Shown here piece by piece: positions 46,234 through 56,006 of a stretch of 64,000 nt of DNA (its first letter is position 1; every line of letters starts with the position of its first letter). The translations under genes were made by a program, and so were the position numbers. Under the pieces are notes generated by a model that saw nothing but the letters and a program-made list of their open reading frames with translations, had not been told where the DNA came from and made no database searches. The stretch covers positions 62,001 to 126,000 of the forward strand of contig NZ_JARXWF010000009.1 in the NCBI RefSeq assembly GCF_029892605.1, given 5' to 3'. The stretch comes from Parabacteroides sp. PM6-13 (GTDB lineage Bacteria > Bacteroidota > Bacteroidia > Bacteroidales > Tannerellaceae).

Positions 46234-46503
46234 TCATACGTCATATTTCAATCCTTTATCCATGTGCGCCTTTGCTTGTTCATACTTCGGGAAGGTCAAA
46301 GCCCAAAATCCGAACGCCTCATCACCGGGATAACTCACGCAATTAAAACGTTTGTTTATTCTGCGTTTGAATACCTCATAAACGACTGCTCCACGTGGAA
46401 ATGTACGCTTATAGAGATATACTTGTGTTTCAGGATTGTAGCCAATCTGTGTGAACACTTCTTTGTTCTTTGTGAATTCTTTAGGTAATTCTCTTATTTC
46501 CAT
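46234..46503 (-). CDS. Small protein of element B, unknown
   Basis: 89 residues, beta rich (YLYKRTFPRGAVVYEVFKRR). No family recognised. It lies 13 bases after the tape measure gene. Confidence 0.65.
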   Translation of the reverse strand: MEIRELPKEFTKNKEVFTQIGYNPETQVYLYKRTFPRGAVVYEVFKRRINKRFNCVSYPGDEAFGFWALTFPKYEQAKAHMDKGLKYDV

Positions 46504-46516
46504 AATATTGCATTTT

Positions 46517-49500
46517 TTATAATCCTAATCCGCCTCCGCCTTTCATTTTCACGTCCAATGTCCCTTTGAGCGAGTTGGCGACACTATCAGTATTTCCGGC
46601 AATAGCTTTGCCAGATTCTGCTATGCCCTCAAGCTGCGACAACTGCTCTGTGTTGGCAGCAATGGTATCAATTCCTCCGGCCATACGATCAGATATGCTG
46701 TTCAGTTGCGCTGTGTTTGCTTCGATCTTTGCGTTTAGCTCACGGATAGCAGTAAGCTCGCCAAAACTGTTGGTCATAATATCCTGACTCAACTGAAAAC
46801 TTTCCTTTAGCGAATCTATGGCTGTCATATCAATTTCAAATCCTTTGCCGCTTAGTAAATCCCGGATGCTTTCAGCAGCATTGGCGCCACGTTCTAAAGC
46901 AACCCTTCCGGCTCCCATCTGTCCGGCGAGTAGGTCGATACTTTGTTGTGATGCTTTAGCTAACGCTCCTTTCATTGAGTTGTCAGACGAGGAACTCTCT
47001 TCACCAACCTTTCCGTTTAGATTGATCCCTGCCTGCCCAAAGGTAGACGCCAGGTCTTTCCAGACATCACCAAACCCGGAAGCAATCCCCATGACTGTAT
47101 CTTTGAAGGTGGATAGAACGCTGGTCTCAATGTCTTTCACGTTCTTGAATCCACTTATATTACCGTCCTTATCATACGTGGCAATACCTTTCATCAGTTG
47201 GTTGACCGCATCGGTGATCGGCTGAACAAGCGCCATCTTGGTAATGATATTCTTTACAATACCGGCAATATACTCATCCATCTTATCTGATAAATCTTCC
47301 ATTGCGTTATCAATGGACGGATCAGTCAGACTGTCTACAATAGTTTGCGTTATATCATCAGCGGAGAATCCGAGGAGCATATCTTGCAAGGTCTGTTGCA
47401 TATTCTCTATTTCCTCGGTCGAGTTGATGATCTGCTCAATATACTGTCGCAACTCTTCAGGTAGCTTTGCCCATAGTTCTGGGATCTCCTGTAAAGACAT
47501 CAACTGTTTAGCATTCATCTTTGACAGGTCGGTTTGGTAAATACCAATCCTCTTCAACTCCCTTGAGTATTCCTTTAGCGTCTTATTTGCTCCGTAACCA
47601 ACCGAATGGCTGAATAAGCCCGATCCGGAAGCCATTGTTTCTTTGAATAACTTCTGGGCGGCGGTGATCTGCTTTTTAAGGTCAGTATAGGTCTTGCTTA
47701 TCGCTTTCGTAAACTCCGATCCTCCGAGTGACTCCAAAGATTCGATTTGCTTATCAATTAGTTGATCCAGCACATCTATGTATGCTTTATAGTTATCCAG
47801 CGTCTCTTGTGATACTTCTTTTTTTGCTGTGATGAGGTCGGTGGTAATACTTATCAACTGCCCGGCAGCGGCACTAATACCACCAATCAGACCACCTTCG
47901 GCAAATCCCTTAGCGATATTCCCAACAGCATCCAAAGCCATGTCCAACTCATCACTTACACCACCGAAAGCACCTTGCATCGCCCCGGCCACATCAGAAG
48001 CTATCGCTCCGGCATTTGAGGTCGCTTGAAAGAAAGCGGTAGTTTTCCCTTCGGCTTCTTCTGCGTCTTTGGAAGTCTTTTCAAAATGCTTCTGTACAGA
48101 TTTGAATACCTTCTCGTCAAATAGCTGCTTAATGCCCTTCGGCTTCTTCAATGCCGCATCGTAGCCCTTTACAGTTTGTTGTAAGGCTTTTACTTCTTGC
48201 TGGCTCTGCTGGTCTCCTACTTGAGATAATATGGCAATTCTCTCTTGGGCATACCGCTTGAGGATTTCTGTTTTCTCACGTTCGGCACTCTCTATCATTC
48301 CGGTGTTATCAAACTTAATGTCCACCTCACCGGTAGCTATTTCCTGATTGAAGGAATTGCTCTCTAACTGGCTTTCCAGTGCTGCACGCTTTCTCTTTTC
48401 TGTCCATGCAGCCTCTAATTGTGCAATCATCTCTTGATGTCCTTCAGCCTTTTGGATAGCATCTTCATAGTAGCGGTCAATATCCAACAGACGTTTATCA
48501 AGTTCGGAGGCAAACTCATTCGTGATGTCTTGCTGTTGTCGCTTTAGATTCTTGGCAAAGTCGGCCGTTTCCTTTTCCTGTTTGTTAAGGATTTCTTTAT
48601 TCAGGGTTCCAAAGTAGAGATTATCCAAAGCATTCAGCTGCACACTACTTGCGTCAAAGGTCTTTCCCTTGTTGGCCGGATCAGCTTCAAACCGTTTGCG
48701 TTCATACTCACGGAGCTTCTGCAAATACTCTTCTTGTTGGGTCTCAAGATCGCTCAACTCTTTCTTGTGGTTCAATGCTAATTGTGCTTTCTCTTTTTCC
48801 CAACCATCGGCCATTGCATCAACCTTAGCCTGGGATATACGGTTCTGCAAATCCTTTTCCATCTTCATGCGCTGGAGGCCTTCTTTGTCATTTAGGGCAT
48901 CAATCCTGTTTGAGTTGGACGAGGTGGTGGGCTTCCCGGCAGACTTGATCCCGGCGTTCTTTAAGGCTTCATTCGCCTTGTCTGTAAACTCAAGATACTT
49001 GGCAATATACTTATCACCTTCTTGTCGTATCTCCTCACCAGCCTGGCGAAGTTCATCCCCTTTCTTGGCAATATGTTTAGGCAGTTTAACCTTTTCGCCA
49101 TCACGTTGAAACATACCACTCTGCCCAAAGGTGCGATCCAGCCAGCCAATGTTTTTTTCCGTGTTATCGGCTTCCATGCCTTTTTTCATCGCTTCTTTAT
49201 ATTTTTCGCTGGCGACCTCCATAGCAGCTACCGCATTAGCCCTCAACACAACAGAATCTCGAAAGGCTTGTGCGTTGGTGATAAACGCATTGTCGGCGTC
49301 ATTGACGTTGTTTATCTCTATCCCCAGCTTCTTAAAAGCGTCTTGGTTCTCGGTGATAAACTTCTGTTTGCTTTGGATCTCATTACCCAACTTTTCATAA
49401 CTGGCTCTCAATGCTTCATAATCCGCCATTGTCTGCTGAGCGGAAGAAGAAACAGAATCGGCAAACTTCTTGGCTTCTTCGGAGGCCTGCTTTTGCTTAC

Positions 49501-50581
49501 TCCTGTATCTGTCGATCAAAACAACAATGCCGGTAATAGCAGCAGACAAACCTAAAGTAAGGGTAGCCATGAGGACCTGTGCCGCAACAGTTGACCCACC
49601 TAAAGCAATGGTAAGTCTGTTTTGTGCTGCTGACCAAAGCTGGGTAATCTTCGTTACTGTTGAGATCCGGAAAGCAGATGTCTGGTGCATGGTGTTTGAG
49701 ATCTGTTGAAGGCCGATAGTCATAGACATTAAAGCCTGTAACCTGGTCTGCACCTTTATTAGTTTCTCGTTATCATCAACAAATAAAGACATACCGCCCT
49801 GTGCTGCTGTAAACGCTCCCATAACTCCTGTCATGCCCGAGAAGATACCGGCCAACTGTGTACCGGAAGTGGTAAGGGCTTTTTGTTCCTGTTGGATCTT
49901 CCGATAGGCCGTTCCAGTTCTCTCCAGTTCGGCTTGTAGTTCTCTGTATCTCGCTGTTTCGCCTTTTCCGGCCAACTCCAGTTTGATCATTTCTTCACGA
50001 ACCATACGCAACTGGGTGAATACAGACGTGTCGGTCTTTCCGGGCTTACCTTGCTCTTTAGCAAGTTTCTGTTGTTCTTTTAATAGATCTTTGTATCCTT
50101 TCTCAAGTTCCTTCAATGCCTGCTTTTCACCCCTGACCTCATCCTTATAGTTAGCAACTTGTTTAACAAGGTCTTGGTAACTCTTCTGCGTTTGTTCGTT
50201 TGCGTTACGTCTCTTTCTTGCTTCGGGCAAACTGTCATTTAGCTTTGTTAATTCCGCTTCCAACCCACGGATAGCCTGTCTTTGGGCGGTGATAGCCTCT
50301 TTGAAATCGTTGGCGCTCTTGAGACCATCAAACGTGCTACTTATCGTAGTGCCCAACCGTTGGAAATCACTTTGAATAGCATTTGTTTCTTTGCTGACCC
50401 TCTCTGCGGTGGTCTCAATCTTCTTTTGCACTTCATTGAGTTCTTTTGTCAACTTCTTTGCGAGTTGCGGTTCTGCGCCTGTGTCAATGGTAGCAAGTTG
50501 CTTCTTTAACTCTTCCAGCTTGGCTTTTAATTTGGCCAATGCCTGAAAATCCGCTCCGATCCTAAAATATAATCCAGCCAT
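46517..50581 (-). CDS. Phage tail tape measure protein, 1354 aa
   Basis: Long coiled-coil N-terminal part (about 1-240, with LEELKKQLA and ELEKGYKDLLKEQQK repeats), a hydrophobic stretch at about 335-365 (VLMATLTLGLSAAITGIVVLI), a second coiled-coil region at about 560-850, then a Gly/Ala-rich membrane-active segment near 890-935 and a helical C-terminus. This matches tape measure proteins, which set tail length and help DNA entry. It is the only clear virion gene in element B: no tail tube, chaperone, baseplate or capsid genes are adjacent. Confidence 0.85.
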   Translation of the reverse strand: MAGLYFRIGADFQALAKLKAKLEELKKQLATIDTGAEPQLAKKLTKELNEVQKKIETTAERVSKETNAIQSDFQRLGTTISSTFDGLKSANDFKEAITAQRQAIRGLEAELTKLNDSLPEARKRRNANEQTQKSYQDLVKQVANYKDEVRGEKQALKELEKGYKDLLKEQQKLAKEQGKPGKTDTSVFTQLRMVREEMIKLELAGKGETARYRELQAELERTGTAYRKIQQEQKALTTSGTQLAGIFSGMTGVMGAFTAAQGGMSLFVDDNEKLIKVQTRLQALMSMTIGLQQISNTMHQTSAFRISTVTKITQLWSAAQNRLTIALGGSTVAAQVLMATLTLGLSAAITGIVVLIDRYRSKQKQASEEAKKFADSVSSSAQQTMADYEALRASYEKLGNEIQSKQKFITENQDAFKKLGIEINNVNDADNAFITNAQAFRDSVVLRANAVAAMEVASEKYKEAMKKGMEADNTEKNIGWLDRTFGQSGMFQRDGEKVKLPKHIAKKGDELRQAGEEIRQEGDKYIAKYLEFTDKANEALKNAGIKSAGKPTTSSNSNRIDALNDKEGLQRMKMEKDLQNRISQAKVDAMADGWEKEKAQLALNHKKELSDLETQQEEYLQKLREYERKRFEADPANKGKTFDASSVQLNALDNLYFGTLNKEILNKQEKETADFAKNLKRQQQDITNEFASELDKRLLDIDRYYEDAIQKAEGHQEMIAQLEAAWTEKRKRAALESQLESNSFNQEIATGEVDIKFDNTGMIESAEREKTEILKRYAQERIAILSQVGDQQSQQEVKALQQTVKGYDAALKKPKGIKQLFDEKVFKSVQKHFEKTSKDAEEAEGKTTAFFQATSNAGAIASDVAGAMQGAFGGVSDELDMALDAVGNIAKGFAEGGLIGGISAAAGQLISITTDLITAKKEVSQETLDNYKAYIDVLDQLIDKQIESLESLGGSEFTKAISKTYTDLKKQITAAQKLFKETMASGSGLFSHSVGYGANKTLKEYSRELKRIGIYQTDLSKMNAKQLMSLQEIPELWAKLPEELRQYIEQIINSTEEIENMQQTLQDMLLGFSADDITQTIVDSLTDPSIDNAMEDLSDKMDEYIAGIVKNIITKMALVQPITDAVNQLMKGIATYDKDGNISGFKNVKDIETSVLSTFKDTVMGIASGFGDVWKDLASTFGQAGINLNGKVGEESSSSDNSMKGALAKASQQSIDLLAGQMGAGRVALERGANAAESIRDLLSGKGFEIDMTAIDSLKESFQLSQDIMTNSFGELTAIRELNAKIEANTAQLNSISDRMAGGIDTIAANTEQLSQLEGIAESGKAIAGNTDSVANSLKGTLDVKMKGGGGLGL

Positions 50582-50602
50582 GATTCTTCTTATTTATTGT
50601 TA

Positions 50603-50863
50603 TTATTTTTTTATACAGTCCCCGAACAGTTCTTTCCCCGGATTCGCCTCTTTCCACCTGTTGATTCCGTCCAATCCCGCATCGCTGGAGAAATAATCTT
50701 TCATAGACTTATACCCCAGTAGCTGGCATACGTCATCAATAGAAAATAGAATCTCCTTAGTTACTTTATCAACGGTTGCCCTGATAGTCTTTCCACCGTT
50801 CACTAAAAAGCGGCAATAGTAGTTCTTTTCGTCCTCTTCAAATTCGATTAATCTTGGTTTCAT
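50603..50863 (-). CDS. Small protein upstream of the tape measure, unknown
   Basis: 86 residues with a segment FSIDDVCQLLGYKSMKDYFSSDAGLDGINRW resembling a phage BRO/KilA-like helix-turn-helix, but too short to be sure. It lies 12 bases after the RusA gene. Confidence 0.6.
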   Translation of the reverse strand: MKPRLIEFEEDEKNYYCRFLVNGGKTIRATVDKVTKEILFSIDDVCQLLGYKSMKDYFSSDAGLDGINRWKEANPGKELFGDCIKK

Positions 50864-50874
50864 ATTGTTGAAAA

Positions 50875-51261
50875 TTAAATTGATAATTGCTTATTGATTT
50901 CTTCGATACTGTATTCAATCCGTGGATTGTTCTTGTCAATTCGCTTTTCCGCTTGTATGGCAAAACATTGACTATCGTTAGTTATCGCTCCAACAGATTG
51001 CAGGCAATCCAAAACCGTTTTCAGCGAGTTGTCAAGATCGAACCTAACCGAGCTATGCCAGACAGTAACAGATAACTTAAACCGCCCTGAAATGCCTCTG
51101 CCTTTGTATATCTGACATTGGTTGATGAAAGACTTCTCATAGGCTCTGATCTTATCGTTTTTGATGATCCGCCGCTCTCCTGACTGACCGGGCACAGCAA
51201 GATAGTTGTTGCTTTTGCCGATACACTGGCCAAGTATTATTTCAGTATTATTTTCCTTCAT
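50875..51261 (-). CDS. RusA-like Holliday junction resolvase
   Basis: 128 residues. RFDLDNSLKTVLDCLQ followed by ITNDSQC is the RusA core: D-x-DN...K..LD and ND(S/D) acidic residues that bind metal. RusA-type enzymes are common in phages for resolving replication intermediates. It lies between the AAA ATPase and the tape measure region, just after the iteron-like cluster. Confidence 0.82.
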   Translation of the reverse strand: MKENNTEIILGQCIGKSNNYLAVPGQSGERRIIKNDKIRAYEKSFINQCQIYKGRGISGRFKLSVTVWHSSVRFDLDNSLKTVLDCLQSVGAITNDSQCFAIQAEKRIDKNNPRIEYSIEEINKQLSI

Positions 51262-51285
51262 TGTTTATCGAATTGTATGTTTATT

Positions 51286-51411
51286 TTACTTACCCTATGT
51301 TTTACCCTATATTCTACCCTACATTACCCTATTTTACCTTACCCTACCCTACCCTATATTTCTATATATAGAAAAATATAGGGTGGGGTGTAGGGTTCAA
51401 AAAGGTAGGGT
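51286..51411. repeat. Iteron-like cluster of ACCCTA hexamers
   Basis: Seven direct ACCCTA copies start at 51292, 51304, 51316, 51326, 51341, 51346 and 51351 (with ACCTTA at 51336), the first four 12, 12 and 10 bases apart, about one helix turn. Three inverted copies follow (51379, 51391, 51406). The middle is a palindrome, ACCCTATATTTCTATATATA...AATATAGGGT (51351-51384). It overlaps the end of the AAA ATPase gene. I read it as a likely replication origin or operator of element B. Confidence 0.6.
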
Positions 51412-52413
51412 AGTATCTTCATGGTAATACTCTTTATAATATCTGCCTACGGAGTTCTTTTTTATGATCCCCATGTCAGTTGCTTTTTTAATTCTATTCT
51501 CTGCGGCTGCAACCTTTACGCTTAACTTATCCATAACTTTATCCCTCAATTCAGAATAAGACAATGTTGTAGATTCAGGAAGCATATCAGAAAATATAGT
51601 TTCATACTTGGAAGCGCTTGGCGCCAAAGGTCCCACCTCACATAATTCCGGTAAACCAGTACCATCAATCATAAAGTGAAACTCATCCGGTGGTAGTGTT
51701 CGGTAGCTTCTCGGCGTTACAATAGAGTGATTGCCTTCTGATTTAACAGACAATACTCCTACACCCTTCTGTGCTAAGAATGACCCCAAATTACCCCGCA
51801 TGAACCCATTCGTTTTATTCTCGTGGATCACGGTAATAAGTCCGCATTGGTACTGCGAGGTTAACCGTAGAAAGAACTGCTTAACTGTATTTGATTCCGA
51901 AATACTGTTGAAGTCGTCCAGTAGATCGACAGCGCCATCGATAATAATCAAGCTCGGCTTATACATTGCTGTCGCTTGCTCTATTGCCATGATTCGATCC
52001 TGTGTACTTAACTCACGGAGTGCAAGAATGATTAAACGTTTATTGTTGATATATTCCCATTCAAGCATCCTGTGTATACGCTTAGCCGCAAGTTGAACAA
52101 ACGGCTTCGATTGTTCCGTATCAAATAGAATACAAGTACCGTCCATCATAGTCCCTTCAAAGCCTAAAGCATTATCCGCTCCTAAAAATGCAGCACATAG
52201 AGAGTGAACTAGAAACGACTTGCGTGACTTCTCCGCTCCGGATATGGTGATAAAGTCTTTTTTTGACAAAACGGTCTTGCCATTACGAACAATCAGCGGT
52301 TCCGGATCAGGAAGAGGCTCGGCAATATCAATCAGACACGGTTGTAAGTCGATCTCTGTATTTCCCTCCGCTTTAGCTGTGGCTCTAAAATCATATACTT
52401 GCACTTCTTTCAT
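51397..52413 (-). CDS. AAA ATPase of the RepA/DnaB-like mobile-element type
   Basis: 338 residues. The P-loop reads ITISGAEKSRKSFLVHSL; SRKS replaces the usual GKS/T, a form I associate with Bacteroidales mobile-element ATPases. Walker B is LIIIDGAVDLLDDF. A C-terminal winged-helix-like region follows (VAAENRIKKATDMGIIKKNSVGRYY). Probably a replicative helicase or loader acting at the adjacent repeat cluster. Start overlaps the previous stop by 4 bases. Confidence 0.8.
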   Translation of the reverse strand: MKEVQVYDFRATAKAEGNTEIDLQPCLIDIAEPLPDPEPLIVRNGKTVLSKKDFITISGAEKSRKSFLVHSLCAAFLGADNALGFEGTMMDGTCILFDTEQSKPFVQLAAKRIHRMLEWEYINNKRLIILALRELSTQDRIMAIEQATAMYKPSLIIIDGAVDLLDDFNSISESNTVKQFFLRLTSQYQCGLITVIHENKTNGFMRGNLGSFLAQKGVGVLSVKSEGNHSIVTPRSYRTLPPDEFHFMIDGTGLPELCEVGPLAPSASKYETIFSDMLPESTTLSYSELRDKVMDKLSVKVAAAENRIKKATDMGIIKKNSVGRYYKEYYHEDTTLPF

Positions 52414-52823
52414 AGCACACAGTTTAGAGGTAAATTAATAGGAGTGACTGGGTAGCCGAAGCCGTCCATGTTATCAATACAGACTTCAATCGCTCCATAT
52501 TCAAACCGTACAAGCTCCCGGCTATTGACTATACCAACGACTGGGCGTTCTTCGTACTGATCGCTTATAGGCACGTACATTAGCAATCCGTTGCATTTAT
52601 AGTCAATGGCTGCATTGTAGGATCTAATAGCATACTTGGCAAAGTCATTGTGTGAGATCATCGTGTTGCCGGCGACTATCGGAAGGATATCGTTAGTTAG
52701 AAACAGAATCTCTTTCTCGGTATGCTGATAAGAGGTCTTATTCTGTATCTTTGATAGATATGTCCGCTTATTATCGATCAAACTCTTTAATCGCTCTACT
52801 TCGAGGCTGTCGTAGTATATCAT
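52410..52823 (-). CDS. Protein of element B, unknown
   Basis: 137 residues, mixed alpha/beta, no recognised motif. It overlaps both neighbours by 4 bases (ATGA), so it is part of the replication operon. Confidence 0.68.
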   Translation of the reverse strand: MIYYDSLEVERLKSLIDNKRTYLSKIQNKTSYQHTEKEILFLTNDILPIVAGNTMISHNDFAKYAIRSYNAAIDYKCNGLLMYVPISDQYEERPVVGIVNSRELVRFEYGAIEVCIDNMDGFGYPVTPINLPLNCVL

Positions 52824-53110
52824 AACTGTTCCCCCTCCTGTGGGAAGAGTTCATATTGTCTTACGTCCTTAGCTAACCAGTATAGTTTACATCCGCCCGG
52901 CAGTATCATATCCGTAATGTCCCAGCCATCACGACGGAGGTCGGATATTACTTTACGTGCGTCATTGCTGCCGGTAATCTCGTTGATTTGCTTCGCTGTA
53001 TATCGCCCCATTGAAGAAAAAAGGGCTTTAACGGTGGTACGTATTCGAGAAGAATTACTACCTTTGTCTTGTCGAGGAAGGGTAGGCTGTTGTGGTCTGC
53101 TCTTTTTCAT
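52820..53110 (-). CDS. Winged-helix-like DNA-binding protein
   Basis: 96 residues. RTTVKALFSSMGRYTAKQINEITGSNDARKVISDLRRDGWDI fits a winged helix in which TAKQINEITG is the turn and recognition helix follows. Similar proteins precede replication ATPases in Bacteroidales prophages. Role inferred: replication initiation or regulation. Confidence 0.7.
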   Translation of the reverse strand: MKKSRPQQPTLPRQDKGSNSSRIRTTVKALFSSMGRYTAKQINEITGSNDARKVISDLRRDGWDITDMILPGGCKLYWLAKDVRQYELFPQEGEQL

Positions 53111-53114
53111 TTTA

Positions 53115-53393
53115 TTAACCCTCCATCAATTTTTGAATGTCAGACATTCGATAACGAACCTTTGATCCAACCTTTATACTCTTTAGGTACCCACTTTTAT
53201 TCCACCGCCATAAGGTGCTTGGGTCACAAGGTATTCTGTCTGCTGCCTCTTGCGCCGTGAGAAGGATTTCTTCCGCCGGAGATGCTTCTTCTTTCAGCTC
53301 CCTATGCCATGCTAAGAAAGCTTCTTTCATTTCAAACGCATTAATTGTAATAGATACATTAGCGTTTGTTTTCAATAGTTCTTGTATTGACAT
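53115..53393 (-). CDS. Excisionase/MerR-type helix-turn-helix protein
   Basis: 92 residues from ATG 53393, which has AAAGGA just upstream; the longer frame to 53564 is unlikely. The C-terminal half is HTH_17: LTAQEAADRIPCDPSTLWRWNKSGYLKSIKVGSKVRYRMSDIQKLM. This intact copy may supply the excisionase function that the broken gene at 43916 lost. Confidence 0.8.
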   Translation of the reverse strand: MSIQELLKTNANVSITINAFEMKEAFLAWHRELKEEASPAEEILLTAQEAADRIPCDPSTLWRWNKSGYLKSIKVGSKVRYRMSDIQKLMEG

Positions 53394-53600
53394 TTTCCTT
53401 TGTTTTTTAGGAAAGTCCTTCAGTGGCCACATCCTGACTTTCAGGTTTATACCACAAAGGAAAAGCCCATTATAAGCTTGTGCAAACATTCGCATAAGAG
53501 ACCGAAAAACAAACCGAAAAACCGATTTTTCAACCGATTTTTTGCAATAAAAAAAAGCCGACACATAAATGCCGACTTGTTAACCTCAATTCTTACGATC

Positions 53601-54380
53601 TTATTGATATGCTTTTTTAGCTTCTTCTATTTCCCTTTTCCGCCTGAGTTTTGTATTTCCACTTCCAAGATCAAAAGCGCTGTTAAAAGCACTGATTTTC
53701 CCAATAGCGCAAATTTTTGATATTTCATCAAGGAGAAGTTGGTTTGATGTTTTGTCTGCTCCCTCCATCTTTTTTAGTTCCCGAAGTGCAATAATTTCGT
53801 TTACAACCTTTGTCCCCTTTTTCCCTTTTATTCGCTCAAAGAACTTATCAATGATAGTTGTATCATTCAAGAATATTCCTTGTAAAACCACGCTGTATTG
53901 TGATTTATTCTCTATTCCGCTAAACGCCGTTAAATCGATTTCCACCTCATCTCGATAAATGTTTATATCAACACTGCTGCCGGATGCGATCTTTAACCGA
54001 TTCAATTTCTCCGATATATTTGTTAAAGTAATGGCCAGGCGCATTCCTACAACACCTAAAATATTTAGTATTTGTCTTTTTCTTTCAGTATCACAATTCA
54101 AAGCCATTATTATATCAGATATTTTATTCGGTTCTTGATACCGAATCAGTCCGCCTATACTCTTCTGAAATGAAATAGATTTGTACCAAACGCTATAATA
54201 CTCATTAAAGGTATTGGCGCTCTGACACTCACATTCCAACTCTTCTATGATATCAGTAGATAGATAGTCATGAGCAAACAATGTTAATTCCTCTATTTGC
54301 TCCTGATTCAAATCCTTTATTGAATAATCATGAAATAAAGAACAACATACTATAATTTTACTATTTACTTCACTTTTCAT
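53601..54380 (-). CDS. Protein beside the integrase, unknown
   Basis: 259 residues, mainly helical, cytoplasmic, AT-rich codons; no family recognised. It lies 4 bases after the integrase stop, so it is co-transcribed with int. Genes in this place are often cargo such as defence factors, but nothing in the sequence shows that. Confidence 0.68.
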   Translation of the reverse strand: MKSEVNSKIIVCCSLFHDYSIKDLNQEQIEELTLFAHDYLSTDIIEELECECQSANTFNEYYSVWYKSISFQKSIGGLIRYQEPNKISDIIMALNCDTERKRQILNILGVVGMRLAITLTNISEKLNRLKIASGSSVDINIYRDEVEIDLTAFSGIENKSQYSVVLQGIFLNDTTIIDKFFERIKGKKGTKVVNEIIALRELKKMEGADKTSNQLLLDEISKICAIGKISAFNSAFDLGSGNTKLRRKREIEEAKKAYQ

Positions 54381-54384
54381 CTTC

Positions 54385-55842
54385 TCAATCTATTAATTTA
54401 ACAGCTTCATTCCTCATCTCTCTATCTACTTCCCGGTATCGGGCAAAAGCAGCACTTCCTACCTTATGCCCACTCATCGGGCAGATTATATTCGGGTCTT
54501 TCAGTTTTTTGTAAAGATTGCCAACAAAGGTGCGTCTTGCCATGTGGGAACTGGCGACCTCGTTTATAGGCTTCTTTTCTTCTTCTCCAGTAGTTGGGTT
54601 AATAACAGTTACTATGCGAGTTATTCCACACGTTGTAAATATGTCTTTGATGTCCTCGTTGTAATTTTGACTTGAAATGAATGGGAATAACCGGCCGGAC
54701 TGATCCACACCTTTATACTTCTCCACCAACTTGGCCGCACGTTCGTTTAGTGGAACCTTGACTGTAACCGGATCTTTATCTTTTGTTTTACGGGCTATGT
54801 ATTGTAGCTCACCGTCAATAATATCTGCCGGGGTCAATCGCATCAGGTCTGACACACGGCATCCGACAAGGCATTGAAATATGAAGATATCACGTTGAAC
54901 TTCTAAAAATGGTCTACTAGACAAGTCAAAATCAGCGATCTGATTGCGTTCTTCTAATGTGATATAATAAGGCGTTCCGTACTTTTCCGTAGTTACACCA
55001 TCATACCCGGCAAAGGGTCTGTTATGCGTAATGCCCTGTTCGTTCAGCCAGTTGAAGAAAGCACGTAGTTTATTGAACAATGCGCAAATAGTATTATTGC
55101 CTCTTGGTTTAGGCTTCGGGCTTCTCCGCTTCGTGTCTGTTGTTGCCGGTATCTTTTTGAAGATATTGGGGTATTCTTCGAGCAATGAGTGTTCGTTCCG
55201 GAAAAAGCTCTCAATATCGGTGATAGTATCTTTATCCATCGTGTCAACATCCAGCTTGAAATCTTTACGTTCTTTATCAAACAGAGGAATAAACTTCTCA
55301 TACCTCATCAATGCCCGGATCAGCACCCGGAAGTTCTTTTCACGTACTTCTGAATATTTGGTACTTCTCAAATACTCTTCCATAAGGTCAAAGAATGATT
55401 TAGCAGAAGTTTTTTCAACCTCTTTCTTTTCCTTCTCGGTCAGTAACACAAGGTGCTGGTAGGTTATGTCCTCTATGTTAGTGTTGTCTTTATTGATGAG
55501 GTGTAAGGCTTCGTCAATCCATTCTTTTGTGAGTTTGTCTTTGTGCCTTTCTGCTGTAACGTCACATATCGCCTGTAATCGTTCAAGATAGAGGGCGAAT
55601 TTACGCTTTACCTCTTTCAGATCTTTTATTTCCACAAAATTCTGTGTGCCTTCTCTTGGAATATCTATCTCATACCGTCTGCACCTATCTGTATCATCCA
55701 GAGATATAAACCTATCTGGATTGATAAACAAGCCACTTCGGAACTGTGGGCGAAATGTTTTTGAGATATAAAGTCTAACAATCAGTTCGGATTTACCATC
55801 ATCACGAACCTTTGAAAGTTTAATGTAGTCAATCTTAGCCAT
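54385..55842 (-). CDS. Tyrosine recombinase, integrase of element B
   Basis: 485 residues from ATG 55842 (MAKIDYIKLSKVRDDGK); the longer frame to 55935 would run through the arm site. An N-terminal arm-binding domain, SAM-like core-binding domain and catalytic domain follow. Catalytic residues visible: Arg in FQCLVGCRVSDLMRL, His-x2-Arg in SSHMARRTF, His in MSGHKVGSAAFARYREVD with the Tyr nucleophile in it. It lies about 200 bases from the attachment core at 56037, as expected. Confidence 0.93.
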   Translation of the reverse strand: MAKIDYIKLSKVRDDGKSELIVRLYISKTFRPQFRSGLFINPDRFISLDDTDRCRRYEIDIPREGTQNFVEIKDLKEVKRKFALYLERLQAICDVTAERHKDKLTKEWIDEALHLINKDNTNIEDITYQHLVLLTEKEKKEVEKTSAKSFFDLMEEYLRSTKYSEVREKNFRVLIRALMRYEKFIPLFDKERKDFKLDVDTMDKDTITDIESFFRNEHSLLEEYPNIFKKIPATTDTKRRSPKPKPRGNNTICALFNKLRAFFNWLNEQGITHNRPFAGYDGVTTEKYGTPYYITLEERNQIADFDLSSRPFLEVQRDIFIFQCLVGCRVSDLMRLTPADIIDGELQYIARKTKDKDPVTVKVPLNERAAKLVEKYKGVDQSGRLFPFISSQNYNEDIKDIFTTCGITRIVTVINPTTGEEEKKPINEVASSHMARRTFVGNLYKKLKDPNIICPMSGHKVGSAAFARYREVDREMRNEAVKLID

Positions 55843-55900
55843 GCCAAAATATTTTAATCGCATTACGAAGATACAGAGAATAGGTGACATGAAAAAGTTT

Positions 55901-55927
55901 TGTGTCACCAAAATGTCACTTCGATAA
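55901..55927 (+). promoter_or_regulatory. Candidate integrase arm site, right end of B
   Basis: TGTGTCACCAAAATGTCACT plus TCGATAA, matching the left-end site at 40342 in 24 of 27 bases and the same orientation. An inverted GGTGACAT lies at 55883-55890. Confidence 0.6.
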
Positions 55928-56006
55928 AATCCCATGCAATTTTAATGCAATCCCGTGAAATGCTGTATTTCTGTGCTTTATAGATTTAAAGAGGTATCCG
56001 ATAGGA

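Noticed and set aside
51286-51411. CRISPR-like repeat array
   Set aside because: Units are 6-7 bases without spacers of constant length; an iteron-type array fits better.
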